Assembly: GCA_003952965.2 (NCBI GenBank)
Contig: CM025856.1
Span: 5,983,550 to 6,047,549, forward strand
DNA length: 64,000 nt
DNA from: Morella rubra
Lineage: Eukaryota; Streptophyta; Magnoliopsida; Fagales; Myricaceae
Reading direction: 5' to 3'
Position numbers and translations under genes: made by a program. Positions 24,967-36,115 of the stretch are shown here, in pieces. The notes under the pieces are model-generated. The model was not told the DNA's origin and did not search any database. It saw nothing but the letters and a program-made list of their open reading frames with translations. The first letter of the stretch is position 1, and each line of letters begins with the position of its first letter.

Positions 24967-26207
24967 TAAGGGTGAGCATTTTATCCGATGGAAACCGAAA
25001 AATTCTAGTTCCGGTACCGGTTCTGGCTTATTCCGGTACTGGAACCGGAACCCATTTTATGAAAATTTCATAACCAAAATCGGAACCGAAAATTCCGGTT
25101 CCATAATTTTAAAAAAAAAAAATTATTAATTCTAGTTTTTGTTTTTGTTTTTTTTTTTTTTTTTTTAAATGAGTTAGGTCAAAACGACCCAGGTCACATG
25201 AAGACAATATCTTCTTGGTGGAAAAGTTTTCACTTCTCACCCTTCACTCCCCAGCCGCCAGCAACAGCCCCTTCCCCCCCAACTGAGTCCGGCCTCCCTC
25301 CCTCCCAAGTCCCAAGCCTCCCTCCCTCTCTCTCTCTCTCTCTCAGATCTCTCAACTCTCTCCCTCATGAAATCTCTCTTTCTCGAGGGTTGCTGATTTC
25401 ATTTGAGCTTTGGTGCCCGAATCTTTCACCTGCACTCTCTTGAGGTGGGGTTTGTTAGTTTTAATTTTGTAAATCTTGTATTTTGTCATTAAATTGTTTT
25501 AGGGTTTGTTTATTTTGATTTGGGGATTTTCAAATAGCAATTTCAGATTCTTAAAAGCACCTCTGCTGCCTCTTTTCTCAGCCACTCATGTTGAACATGG
25601 CCATTGAAATCAAACACTGATGGCGGTAAATGGACAGAAAGAATATCAATGGGGGAGTACCGGAAGAATGCAACCATGCTCCCAAACCTGTTGAATGAAT
25701 ATTTTCAATTCTCAAATCACCAATTTCGTATTCAGAGAATGAAAAGTGAACAGTGATGATTCCCTTTATAAAGCTACCTGGGAATGAGATGGCAAGTGAA
25801 TTCTAATTTTTCTTCTTCATCTTGTTCTTGTTCTTCTTGTTCTTCTTCTTATGGTCTGTATTTGGCATCCTATGGGTGTTGGTATCATTGGGTAGAATTT
25901 TCTTCAACTTCAACATGTTCTTTGTTTGTTTGTACAACTCTTATGAATACATTTCCGTTGTATTTAAAGGAATACGTGAATTGTTCTATCCCCAAAAGAC
26001 AAAAAGTGTTACTGCTTTGGATCTAGATTTGCGGGAGTCAATTGTTCTAATTTTTTGGTTTAAATCGTTGTTTTCAACTTTTCTATGGAACCAGAATTTC
26101 CAGATTCCGTTTCTGGAAATTTCAGTTCTATTTCGGAATGAAATTTTTCATTTCGGTGAGTGCTGGAACCATAATGGTCCATTCCGGTACTCCGGTACTC
26201 ACCCTTA
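24967..26207 (+). mobile_element. hAT-like non-autonomous element, 1241 bp
   Basis: The ends are TAAGGGTGAGCA and TACTCACCCTTA (11 of 12 bases inverted), flanked by perfect 8-bp copies of CTTGGAAG (24959-24966 and 26208-26215). An 8-bp duplication with this kind of end is typical of hAT elements. Both subterminal parts carry CCGGTACCGG/GGTTCCGG-type repeats. The interior has a CT-rich leader-like segment (about 25250-25380) and no transposase frame; the longest frame (25822-26283) is low-complexity and runs past the element. The palindrome's visible left boundary falls inside this element, and the second copy starts at 63315. Confidence 0.85.
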
Positions 26208-26830
26208 CTTGGAAGCTGGTTGTTCTCCAAAACCCATAGAAGATATAAGGCTTAAACGATCTGTGCTAAATTTGCTGGGCTAGATGGGTATACTTCCAAG
26301 ATGGGCTTCCAACTTTTGCACTAGCATGCTTGTTCAAATGGCATGCCTGTTAATTTGCAATTGTATATCCAAGAGAGCTCAAGAGCAAAATCATGGAGAA
26401 TACACTATGAGGGGCTAGGCCATCAGCCACGCTTAATACCCCCTCACATCTGCTTAATAATTTACGACCTAAGGTCCTAAGCTTACAATATATGTTGCTC
26501 ACCCTTTTCCAATTTATTGTCTAAATTGAATTGTCTAATTCGAAAAATGATGTTACAGCATATGGGTTCATATTATTTAGTAATTAATAAATGTGGTATT
26601 GAATGTTGTATAACTGTGTCAATTTTTCTCCGAATTGGATAGTCCAAATCGGATAACAAATTGATGAGAATTCTCATCCAAAATAAGTAACATTATCCTT
26701 CAACTTCCAAAACATTTCCACCTGTGACTCTGTGTGTGGTTGTGGCACTCACTTACACCACCTTCTTTCTTTTTTCGTTTTTTCCTTTTTCTTTTGCGCG
26801 TTTTTGTCTTTCCCTCTTCTAGTTCATTTA

Positions 26831-27011
26831 GGGGTGTTTGTTTGCCAAAATTTTGGAAAATATTCTCGAAATTTTGGGAATCTTTACTTTATTGAGATTT
26901 ATTGGGGTTTGTGAAAGGTGAAGTATGTATGTGTAAAAGTTAAAAATTTTGAGTGTGTTTGTTTTGTTAGAAATTTTCATGTCCCAAAATATCGAGTAAA
27001 CAAACGCCCCC
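26831..27011. mobile_element. Tourist-like (PIF/Harbinger) MITE, 181 bp
   Basis: The ends GGGGTGTTTGTTT and AAACAAACGCCCCC are inverted repeats, flanked by the 3-bp duplication TTA (26828-26830 and 27012-27014). A 3-bp TTA duplication with G-rich ends is the Tourist pattern. There is no coding capacity. The same insertion is present in the other arm (62512-62692), so it predates the split between the arms. Confidence 0.8.
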
Positions 27012-27760
27012 TTAATTTCTTGCTTGGTTCGCGCTCTCTGTCTCCTATCTGATATCATATCGATCTCTCTCACTGCTGTTCAAAAGCTGGGACGAAAAGT
27101 CCATACCAATTCTCCAGGGAAAAGCTGAGAGGTCAAGGAAAACTGGCGCCACATCAATTTTACCATCTTGAAGCTCTACAACTTCAAAACCCATCTCTAA
27201 GAACCGACAACCTTAAGCCCATATCGTTTCTAATCAACCTCAAAGTTCAAACCAGGGGCCTCAAGGATCGGCAAGTAAAACCCACAACATATATACACAA
27301 ATTGCTTCAAACTACACTATGTCGGCCACAATTTAACATCTCTATAGCACTAAAGTGAATGCATTGCAATTTTTGCTCAGATAAGAAAATTCACTGCAAT
27401 TTTATAAAATACTATTCTTCTTTCTTCATTTTTTTCTGGGTTTATTAATAATTAAGAGAATTCCACAGGGATGTTTTACTTTATTCCACGATCTTTTGGT
27501 TACAGCTTGGGTGCTTCATATCTCCGAAGACGTGCAATGTGCTTCTTGGAACATTCTCCAAATATGGGCCGGACCCAGGATGAGCCCAATCATATACCTA
27601 CCTTTTCAGCTTCCAAAAACCCGTCAAGTTCCCGAAAGACCTCGAAAGCTGGGCCCCAAAATTTGAATACTCGAAACAAACTCCCTATTCGACTCCCTCC
27701 CCTCGCAAAACCGTGAACACAACTAACACGCACTCTGCGTCCGTCTCTATCCCTTGACGA

Positions 27761-27768
27761 TATATATA
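27761..27768 (+). promoter_or_regulatory. TATA box and telo-box of the coiled-coil gene
   Basis: TATATATA lies 99 bp upstream of the ATG at 27867. AAACCCTAA (telo-box) follows at 27799-27807, about where the 5' leader should begin. Telo-boxes combined with GGCCCA motifs are typical of plant housekeeping and growth-related genes. Confidence 0.6.
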
Positions 27769-27866
27769 GCTCGCATCTCCACCATAAAACCCACGGCAAA
27801 ACCCTAATCCTCATATTCCCAATCCCATTTGCCTTTCATCACAGCCTCAGAAAAGAAAGAAAGAAA

Positions 27867-29762
27867 ATGGCTAGAAAGAAAGTGACCCATGAAGCCAAAC
27901 ACCCCAAAGTAGAAGCATCTCAACCCCAAGACCTAAGCCAAAACCACCACGACAAACCCATGGATGAACCTTCAGAGAAGCTCCAGAACCTCAAGTCTCT
28001 TAACTCTATGCTTCTCAAAGAGACCTTTGATCGCAGGCAACAGGTCGAGTCCTTGGAACATGCCAAGGAGTCCTTGGAGGCCGAGTTGACTCGGTCTGGT
28101 ATGGAACAGAAGCTGCTCGAGGCTGAGTTGGCTCGAGCGAGTGAGCAGAATGTTGGGTTGGAGTTAGAGAAGAGTGTGGTTTACACTTTTTGGGAGACCC
28201 AGATGGGTGAACTGGGTGTTGGGTTTGATGGGTTGGTGAAAGAGAAAAGTGAGATTGAGAAAATGAAGCTTGAAAGAGAGGCTAAGATTGGGTCTTTGGA
28301 GAACGAGGTGAATGAGCTAATGGCTAATCTTGAAAATGAGAGAGAGAGGCTGAGCGGGGCGTACCAAGAGAGGGATTTGCTTAAGCCACAGATTAGTCGT
28401 CTGGTTGATGAGGCAAACGAATTGAGAGACAAAGTTGTTGAGATGGGGAAAAAAGAAAGAAAAACCACCGAAGAAGTACAGAAACTGAAAAAGGAAGTTG
28501 AGGGGGCATTGAAGGAAAAGTTGGATATGGGAAAGGAGATTAATGCCTTGAAGAGGGAGAAAGAATCGGTTGAGAGGAATTTGGAGGAGTCGGCAAGGTT
28601 TATTGAGAGTTTGAGGAGTGAGAGTGAGGGGCTTGTGAGGGAGAAGGGTGAGGTTGAGAGGAAGACAAGTATGCTAGAAGTGAAGATTGGCGAATTGGAG
28701 AAAGGAGGGAGGGAATCGAATGAGACTGTTGTGAATTTGCGGAAGGAGAAGGAAGTTTTGCGCTCAAAAGTGATGGAGTTGGAAAAGAGTATTGATGAAG
28801 CTATGGACAAGGAAAAGAAGATGGCGATGGAGATTAATATCTTGGTGGAGGAGAAGAGGGAGAAGGAACAAAAGATGGAGAAGTTGAAAGAGGAAAGGGA
28901 TTCAGTTCAGAGGATTCTGGATATGACTAGCAAGGAATCTGAGTTTAGGCAGCAGAGGATTGAGGAATTGATTAGGGAGAAAAATGAGATCGAGGAAGTG
29001 AAGCTTAGCCTGGAGGGTGAGATTGTTGAGCTGAAGGCAGAGATTGGTAGACTAAGGGCTGAAGTATCTACATTGCAAGATTCTTGTAGAGATAAAGCAG
29101 CGAAGAACAACCAATTAGTGTCTGAAGTTAGTCGATGTAGAGATGCTCTTGATAGACTAACCCTTGAGAGGGATGAGGTGCAGAAGGGTTTTGATGAGGA
29201 GAACAAGAAACTGAAAAACATGCAAGTGTTGGTTTCAGAGAAGGAGAAGAGGATTCAAGAAACTGTGGAAGAGTTGGGGCGGATAACGATTGAGCATGAG
29301 AATCTGATTGAGAGAAGCAAGGCAATGGAGAAGCGTTTGGATGTTTTGGTGAAGGAAAAGGATTTGGTACAGAAGGACCTTTCTGAGGCCCAACGGGGAA
29401 TTGATGATTTGAGGGCCAAAATGGAATCGGTAAGTATTAATTCAGAGCGAGCTTTGAGCATGGTGAAGAAAACTGCAGTGCAGGTGTGTCAGTCTCTAGA
29501 TGACAGAAATGGTAATAAAGAAGTGGTTACCAATGAGAAGAAGCTAGAGGAAGAAATTCAACCATATGTGGTCGAGTTGAATGCCATCAACAGTGCTTTC
29601 AGAGACAAGGAGAAGATGGTGGAAGATATGAAGAAACAGCTCGAGATGCTGCAGAACTCTGTGGCTGAGGCACATAAGCAGAAGAGTTTCTGGACTGTGG
29701 TTTCTTCTGCAACTACAATTGTTGCTGCAGCATCTGTTGCTTATGTAGCTAGAGGACGCTGA
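27867..29762 (+). CDS. Tail-anchored coiled-coil protein, 631 aa (left copy)
   Basis: A single uninterrupted exon starts at ATG 27867 in the context AAGAAAATGG. The first ~45 residues are polar and disordered (MARKKVTHEAKHPK). From about residue 45 to 600 the protein is almost entirely heptad-like Glu/Lys/Leu coiled coil. The last ~25 residues contain a hydrophobic segment (VVSSATTIVAAASVAYVA) followed by RGR, which looks like a C-terminal membrane anchor. I do not recognise the family by name; myosin- or golgin-like similarity is expected from coiled coils and says little. A structural or tethering role on an endomembrane is inference. The promoter has a TATA box and a telo-box. Long open frames on the opposite strand (for example 28181-28810) are a by-product of its composition. 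An apparently identical copy lies at 59761-61656. Confidence 0.9.
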   Translation: MARKKVTHEAKHPKVEASQPQDLSQNHHDKPMDEPSEKLQNLKSLNSMLLKETFDRRQQVESLEHAKESLEAELTRSGMEQKLLEAELARASEQNVGLELEKSVVYTFWETQMGELGVGFDGLVKEKSEIEKMKLEREAKIGSLENEVNELMANLENERERLSGAYQERDLLKPQISRLVDEANELRDKVVEMGKKERKTTEEVQKLKKEVEGALKEKLDMGKEINALKREKESVERNLEESARFIESLRSESEGLVREKGEVERKTSMLEVKIGELEKGGRESNETVVNLRKEKEVLRSKVMELEKSIDEAMDKEKKMAMEINILVEEKREKEQKMEKLKEERDSVQRILDMTSKESEFRQQRIEELIREKNEIEEVKLSLEGEIVELKAEIGRLRAEVSTLQDSCRDKAAKNNQLVSEVSRCRDALDRLTLERDEVQKGFDEENKKLKNMQVLVSEKEKRIQETVEELGRITIEHENLIERSKAMEKRLDVLVKEKDLVQKDLSEAQRGIDDLRAKMESVSINSERALSMVKKTAVQVCQSLDDRNGNKEVVTNEKKLEEEIQPYVVELNAINSAFRDKEKMVEDMKKQLEMLQNSVAEAHKQKSFWTVVSSATTIVAAASVAYVARGR

Positions 29763-31669
29763 GTGGTGAAGTTTTGATCTTTATGTTGTCCGGACAAGTT
29801 GCTTTTGCTTCTAGGAACAATTAATCAAGTTCCTGTTGGAGAAAGCTAATGTCATTTTGATACTTTGTGGACTCTACTTTAAGAGAAGGATATTTCTCTT
29901 AGAACTGCTGAATCAGTATATCGTCAAATCTCTCTAACTGCTTTTTTCATAATAATATGAAAGATCTCTAATCTGTCCACATGCTGCTTAGCGTCCGTTC
30001 ATCATATTGTGTTTTCCTTTGCCGTTATTTTGTTTATTTGTCTTCACTGGTCGTATGTTCTTCGACTGTTTGAAAAGTATTGTTTAGAAATATAAGTACG
30101 ATCTACGTGCTACATTCTTATTCTATTCCAATGTCATATACAGCCCTAGGATGATGATGAGAGGCTGCAATTTCTTAAGCTACTAAAATTCCGTGCAACA
30201 TTAGTTCTCTAAGTTGGGTTGTCATTCCAAATCCTTGATGTTTCCTATCTGTCTAATGCTATAACAATAAAGTGGTTATGAATGACTGTAAAGACAGTGG
30301 ATTAGCCGGGATTCCTATACTGGAATGCCGAAAGGTATTTGATAATTTGTAGGTTTTAGTAGAGATGAAGGCCATCAACTTGGGTTCACTTTTGTCCGTG
30401 TTGAAGATGACTGCAGTATGGGGTCTCTGACCTGTTGATAATTGAGTTGAAATGGAACATAGTTTCTTGATTTGCTGAGGAGCAAAGATGGGGGTTTTAC
30501 AATAGGATTGCGGTTGGGAAGCCTGAGAAAAAGACGTGGTTGTGTACGTTTTTTCAGGCATATGTTGCTGTATCTCTTTAATTCGATGATGGGCTTGCTT
30601 CTTGGAGATGTCTGCTTCCATTCATTTTATTTAGTAGTCATTTCCAGTTGGCTCTTGGTGTTCATTCAGATGTTGACGGCTCCCTCTTTATTCTCTTTGT
30701 TTGAATAAAGAGAAGATGGAAGGCAGAAACTTGAATGGATGATTACTGCAGCAAAAGGTACACACTGCACAAGCAGAGCAGCGTCTTAACATTAGATCTA
30801 AGCAATACCTCTTTTGTAGCATTTGTCACGTATTTATGTTGTTTGGTCGAACTAAGTAATTCAATCTCCTTTTTTTTTTTTTGGTCTCTTTTAGGCCATA
30901 TGCATTTTGGTTCTAAAGATGAAGCGAAGGGCCAATGATGCTATTCTGTGCTTGCAATCTTGTCTAATATGAGAAGTCTTTTGATTAGAAAGCTGCTATC
31001 ATAATAGCTGATGATGTTTATCAGCTTTTCTAGTGAACAAGTACCTATTCTTTTGACTCTTGTCCGTGGGGATGTGTAAGATTATTGCTGTCATGCTATG
31101 CTATGCTCTATCTCAGGTTATGTTGACATTGATTCTAGGCTTCATTTCTCATACCAGTCCCTCCTTTCTAACTTGAGAAAAAAGGAGGAAGACGAAGGAA
31201 GTGGAGGAGGAGAGAGGTTAGTCTATAATGACCATATGCCACGCTTTTACCGTTTTTCGCCTTTTCGGTTTCTGGGTATTGATGAACATCTATCAATTGG
31301 CAGACACTGAGGCTGTAAGTATTTTTTTTTTTTTTTTTTTCTTATAATGTCATACTCATAGTAGCCCTAATTATAGGCCAAAAATAATTTTGACTTTTTA
31401 AATTTTAAAATTGCGATTCACGCCTCTTTATATTTTGAAAGGATTAAAATGTCCTTTCAAAATAAAATTATTAAAATTTATAAAAATAAAATATTAAAAT
31501 TATATTGATGACTGAATTTTTTTATTTTTTTCAAATCAAATGAAACGCAATAATTAACCATATTCAAAACACAAATTGTCCTTTTAAAACTTAAAGAATC
31601 CAAATTGATTTTGGCCTCGGGTGGGGCTTATTAGGACAGTACTTTTCTTTTCTTTTCTTTTTTTTTTCC
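29763..31669. other. 3' region of the coiled-coil gene and intergenic DNA
   Basis: The gene's 3' UTR probably ends within the first few hundred bases; AATAAT lies at about 29951. The rest has short frames on both strands with no recognised homology, poly(T) runs near 30869 and 31322, and AT-rich DNA to 31640. No gene is supported. Confidence 0.4.
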
Positions 31670-32205
31670 TTTTTTTTTGATCAAAGACTCAACTACTTCT
31701 CGTTGAAAATATAGAAAGAAGGAAAAACTAACACAAGAAATCTAAAGAGGGTCCGACGCCTCGTAAAGCCAACAAAGTTTTTAAAAAAAAAAAGTCAAAA
31801 AAAGAGAGTAAACTTTTAATATCAATCTTGGAGGTACCCAACGAGGAAGATGGCATGCAACATAATTTGCATCTCGATTCACATGCTGAACTTGCCAGGA
31901 TTGCACCGAATTCAAGTGGCATCTGATATCACTCGCTATCAAATCCAGTTTTAGGGAAAGCCTTGATAGATCTGATAACGTCGGCTGCATCACACTCTAA
32001 TATGATCTTCTGCCATCCTCTTCTACTGGCTTCGGTTATTCCAGAGGCTGGAAGGAGTCTAATCCATGGGAAATCCACTGGGTTTTCAGTCCTTGACTTG
32101 TGAAATTGGAATTTCTCTTGACATCTTTGTAATCTCCGCGTTTTGCATTTGCCCAGAGGGAAAAAAAAAATCACAATAATCCTGCGATTGTGGCTGGCTG
32201 CCATT
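31670..32205 (-). mobile_element. 5'-truncated LINE fragment with RNase H domain (left copy)
   Basis: Read on the minus strand, two frames encode EASRRGWQKIILECDAADVI and, after a frame change, HLNSVQSWQVQHVNRDANYV, then HLPRW. This is the plant LINE-type RNase H (RVT_3) signature, with the ECDA acidic residue and a VNRDAN motif. A short 3' UTR and a poly(A) tract (31670-31678 on this strand as T) follow. The frame is broken, so it is inactive. No target duplication was defined. Confidence 0.75.
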
Positions 32206-32407
32206 AGCTACAGAAGTTTTAGAACTCGGCATCTGAGATGCTGAAAAAGACAAACACAGAGGACAAGGTGATCGCTGGCAGCTTCTATCTTCTGTATTAA
32301 CCTTTTATTGGTAGAAAGATAAAGATAGGTGTATTTACGGCCAAAACCATACGGACTTTGGTACTGACAGGTGTACGCACAGAGCACCATAGAAAGTTTT
32401 TATAAAT

Positions 32408-32811
32408 GGTTAAATACACTGTTGCCCCTTTATTTGAGTCATTACACTTTGCATTCCGATGTATTATTTTTGACACATTGGACCTCTTAACTTACACATT
32501 TTTTCACTTTGAACCCCGCACCCAAATTGCCCGTTAATTTAGATGGATTCCGTCAAAATTTATACACATTGTCCCTCTTATTTTTTGGCGTATGTACAAA
32601 ATTGCCCTTCTTATCTTTAAGCGTATGTACATATTGCACCTCACGTTTTGACGGAATCCGTCTAAATTAATGAACAATTTGGGTGGCGGGTCCAAAGTGA
32701 AAAAATGTGTAAGTTAAAAGATCTAATGTGTCAAAAATAATACATCAAGACGCAAAATATAAATGACCCTAAAAACGAGGGGGACAAAATATATTTAACC
32801 CTTTATAAATT
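32408..32811. mobile_element. MULE-type fold-back MITE, ~404 bp (left copy)
   Basis: The ends GGTTAAATA and TATTTAACCC are inverted, and nearly the whole element folds back on itself (AACTTACACATTTTTTCAC and GACGGAWTCCGTC blocks occur in both halves). It is flanked by a perfect 9-bp duplication TTTATAAAT (32399-32407 and 32812-32820), the Mutator length. It is non-coding. Confidence 0.85.
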
Positions 32812-32994
32812 TATTTGTACCGTGAAGATAATTATCCAGCTATTTTGTACTTTCGGCTGTCGCATTTATGATTTCATCTGATTTCTGTTGCCGCCATGTG
32901 AAGGCTCCGGCCTCATATTCATTACTATTACATGTGGCTCAAACTTCATTCTCAATTTTGACATTTCACGGTACGTACGTTGAACATACAGTAT

Positions 32995-33400
32995 TTTTTA
33001 TCTTTAAATAAAAAATATATACTTTTCAAATTATCAAAGGTTTTATAATTTACACATTAAACTATCATTTTTGAGATATAGTATTTATAAATTATCAATT
33101 TTTAACATTTTGAACCATCAATTTATTTTTTCCTTCAAATTGAACGGAATTTTATTTCTTCTTTTTTTTTAACGCAGTAAGAATTACACTCTTAAATGTA
33201 ATCTCAAATTTAAAGGTATAATTGATATTTCGTATTAAAAAAAAATTAATTTCCTTTCAGTTTGACGAAAATAGACTAATGTTGCAATGTATTGAGAATA
33301 AACAATTTGTGGGTGCAATCTCTCAAACATGAAAATTTATGGTACAAAGTACAACATATGTGGTAGTTCATCAGTGAAAAGTACATTTAAAAAAAAATAC
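32995..33400. mobile_element. Fold-back MITE, same family as 43083 (left copy)
   Basis: Imperfect inverted halves carry TATACTTTTCA, TTTTGAGA and ATTGCA/TTTTGAAC blocks in the same order as the element at 43083. The boundaries are approximate and the target duplication is not certain. In a 40-bp stretch near 33345-33390 it differs from the right-arm copy at about five positions, mostly transitions. Confidence 0.55.
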
Positions 33401-36115
33401 CCAGGGAGTTACTTTGCAGTCCTATAAGTTTGCTTTCTTAATTAGGTGCATGCACTTTTGGTCTCATTGTCACGTTTATCGTTAAGTTTAAAACTTACTT
33501 AGCAGTGTGTGACTCGAATTTACACTAACACTTGATACGGTTTGTCGAGTATTTGGATGTCCTGTATAGTGGTGTGCCAAGCACTTTATCAATTATTTAT
33601 TTCTTCTTATATCATTGACAATTCCTAATATTAAAATACGACATAATTGCACCTACAATCCATGTTTTCGGTATCTTAGATTTTTATGGTATTTTTGTTT
33701 TTCTAAACAAGTTTTAAGGTATTTGGTAGACATGAGATTGAGCAAATATTTTGTGTGTGGAATAAGTAGTGTTTTTTTTTTTATTAAATATTAGAGCTCT
33801 AATATTGTAAGGCTTAAAGTTGAGTCGCGACTGTCGCGTTAGGTCGACTCCCCCTAAGCAAAATAAAAGTAAAGATCAGGCGGGTTGGAGACAGGTTTTC
33901 TATTTCCATTAATAAATTAGCGAGTTTGGTTTGGGAAAATTTCTTTCCTGTCAAACTCTATCACTCATGTCATGGAAGTTAACAAAATGGAAAAGACACG
34001 AGCGGACGTTGAATAGCATAGTCGCATGCCCATAGTCGGTAATTAATATAAGACTTAATTATTTATAATTATTATAGTATTAAATTTTAACAAATTAGTC
34101 ATTAAATATAATTTTGAACGGAATAGTTTTTATGATCTATTTTTCATACATATATATTTTTTTAAAAAAAAAATCAATCAATTAAAGACGATATGGGTTA
34201 AAGGTTGAGATGTCAATCTTCAAGGTTGGATAGCATATCTTGAACTATAAAAATCATCTCGTTCAAAATTATACCTTAATAACTAATTTGTTAAAAGTAA
34301 GTAACATAAAGACTATAATAATAATTAAGCATTAATATAAAAAACAACATCTTGCTCGTCCCGCATTTTGGGTTGAAAATGAGATAATTATTTGTAACTC
34401 TAAGAGAGATAAGTAAAGTTTTCATATTTAATGCCACATGTCTGAAGTCTCCGATAATGTGCACCTATGAGCATTTAATTCTTACTTTGTCAGTCTCTCT
34501 TCAAATTGTTGGACAGAGAGTTATAGATACCGGCGAAATGTAAAAAATCTCGATCCTATTAAATGCACACCATATATTGTGGGACCTACGTTTTCTAAAG
34601 TTTAATAAAAACAACGTAAGACCTAAGCTGTTCTCTTCTCTGTCTGAGTTAACCATATTATTTGACTGAATTATAAAAGATTAGGATCTAAAAATTAGGT
34701 ACTATACAAATGAACAACTAACGAAATAAGCCTTTTAAGAGGCACCTAACGGTCCTTGATTTTTTATTTTTTGGTTTTCTGATTATTACTTATAAATAGA
34801 TAAGCAGATTTATATCCATTTAATTCAGTCATTGAAAATCCAACGTGTATACACCCCTAAGAACTTTACTTTTAAAAAGAAAATATGTTACATGTCACTC
34901 TAAGAGCGTACTTTAACATGGGAGTTGGGGGCCTCAAAAGGCCATTAAATAGGGCTGTCTGTCGTTTTCAAAAGCTTAGCTGTCCCTTACCATTACCCCA
35001 ATATTCTTGCATCATTGTGAAGCAAATCTCTACAGCTTACAAGGGCTACCTCATGGGGTCCCTTGGAAACATCCAAACCCCAACCACCACTAGATGCAGC
35101 AATATTTCCCCTCAAAGCAACCCAAACTTTCTGCATTTATCTGACACATCCCAGGCTCCAAGTCACTGAGAACAACAATTCAGGGACTTGCGAGGCTAAC
35201 TCGATCTCCCTCAATGGCATAGTAAGTAGACTACACGAGTTGCCCCAAAAGAGAAGAAAAAAAGTAGACCACACGAGTTGCACCAAAATTTTAGGATGAC
35301 CAAATATTTAGAATGCAAACACCATTTCATCTAAGGCGGACATAACTCAGACCATTGTCGCATTTGAAAAAAAACATTCAAAAGTATATACAGATGGGGA
35401 AGCCACTTGAAGTCAGACATTGCCAATGTTTCCAAAAAGCATTCTATTTACAGTTGCCAAGTACACTGTCAACATGAACACAACATAGAGAATAACCCCA
35501 AATGAAATGGACGGGAAAAAACGGAGAGGGAAAATAAGCAAACACTTCATACAAGCTAGACAACATATATAGATATAAATATATATATATTTATATATAT
35601 ATACGAACATACAGGATCACAATACCACGGACATTCTCCTCTCCATGTTCTAAAATTAGATATAGATACATGTATATGACACTAGCAAGGCACCAATCCC
35701 AATTGATCGGCCACCAAATGTTACCCCCGGCACTCTTGTCCTCCTCCCCTGCATTGTCGGAAGGCAAAATGGGTAAATCTTAAATTTGGTGGGTCTGCTA
35801 ACTACGTCAGGTGGATCCTGCTGCCATAAAAACTTCATCAAACCAATACCATAGTTTTTCCAGACAATAGGATCTCCACCACATCCTGATCCAGCTACAT
35901 GCTGAACCATAACTTCTGCACCCAAAAATCAAGCCTAGCCATATACCAAGAAGAGTAACCAGACTCCAGGAAGCAGAATCCTAGTGATGCCGTGACCAAG
36001 CAACAGTAAGTAGTAATACTACACAATCTTATATGCTCCACACAACCTCTACAATAACCCGAGGGAAATCTCAAGGATATGTTATGAGTGACTGTCTTTA
36101 AGTAAGTTAAGTCTA
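33401..36115. other. AT-rich intergenic DNA and GID1 3' region
   Basis: Apart from the fold-back element at 34045-34340, no gene is recognised. About 35400-36115 is likely the GID1 3' UTR and flank. It is identical or nearly so between arms and contains an (AT)n tract near 35578-35602. A small perfect palindrome AATATTAGAGCTCTAATATT lies near 33787. Confidence 0.4.
34045..34340. mobile_element. AT-rich fold-back MITE (left copy)
   Basis: The halves around TTAACAAATTAGTYATTAA and ATAATTTTGAACG recur in reverse complement (AATTATACCTTAATAACTAATTTG). The centre contains ATTAAAGACGATATGGG. The boundaries are approximate and the duplication was not resolved. Confidence 0.55.

Larger units (their letters stand above)
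26208..27866 (+). other. Intergenic and promoter region of the coiled-coil gene
   Basis: Apart from the Tourist MITE (26831-27011), no gene is seen up to 27866. The proximal ~300 bp should hold the promoter: GGGCC/GGCCC site-II-like motifs at about 27565-27580 and 27648-27657, a TATA box at 27761 and a telo-box at 27799. Confidence 0.5.

Noticed and set aside
25784..26283. hAT transposase inside the element at 24967
   Set aside because: The frames are Ser/Cys/Phe-rich low complexity, show no hAT dimerisation motif, and one runs past the element end.
28181..28810. 209-codon Ser/Phe-rich frame opposite the coiled-coil gene (also 60713-61342)
   Set aside because: Antisense of Glu/Lys/Leu-rich coiled-coil codons commonly stays open. 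It has no start context, homology or splice evidence of its own.
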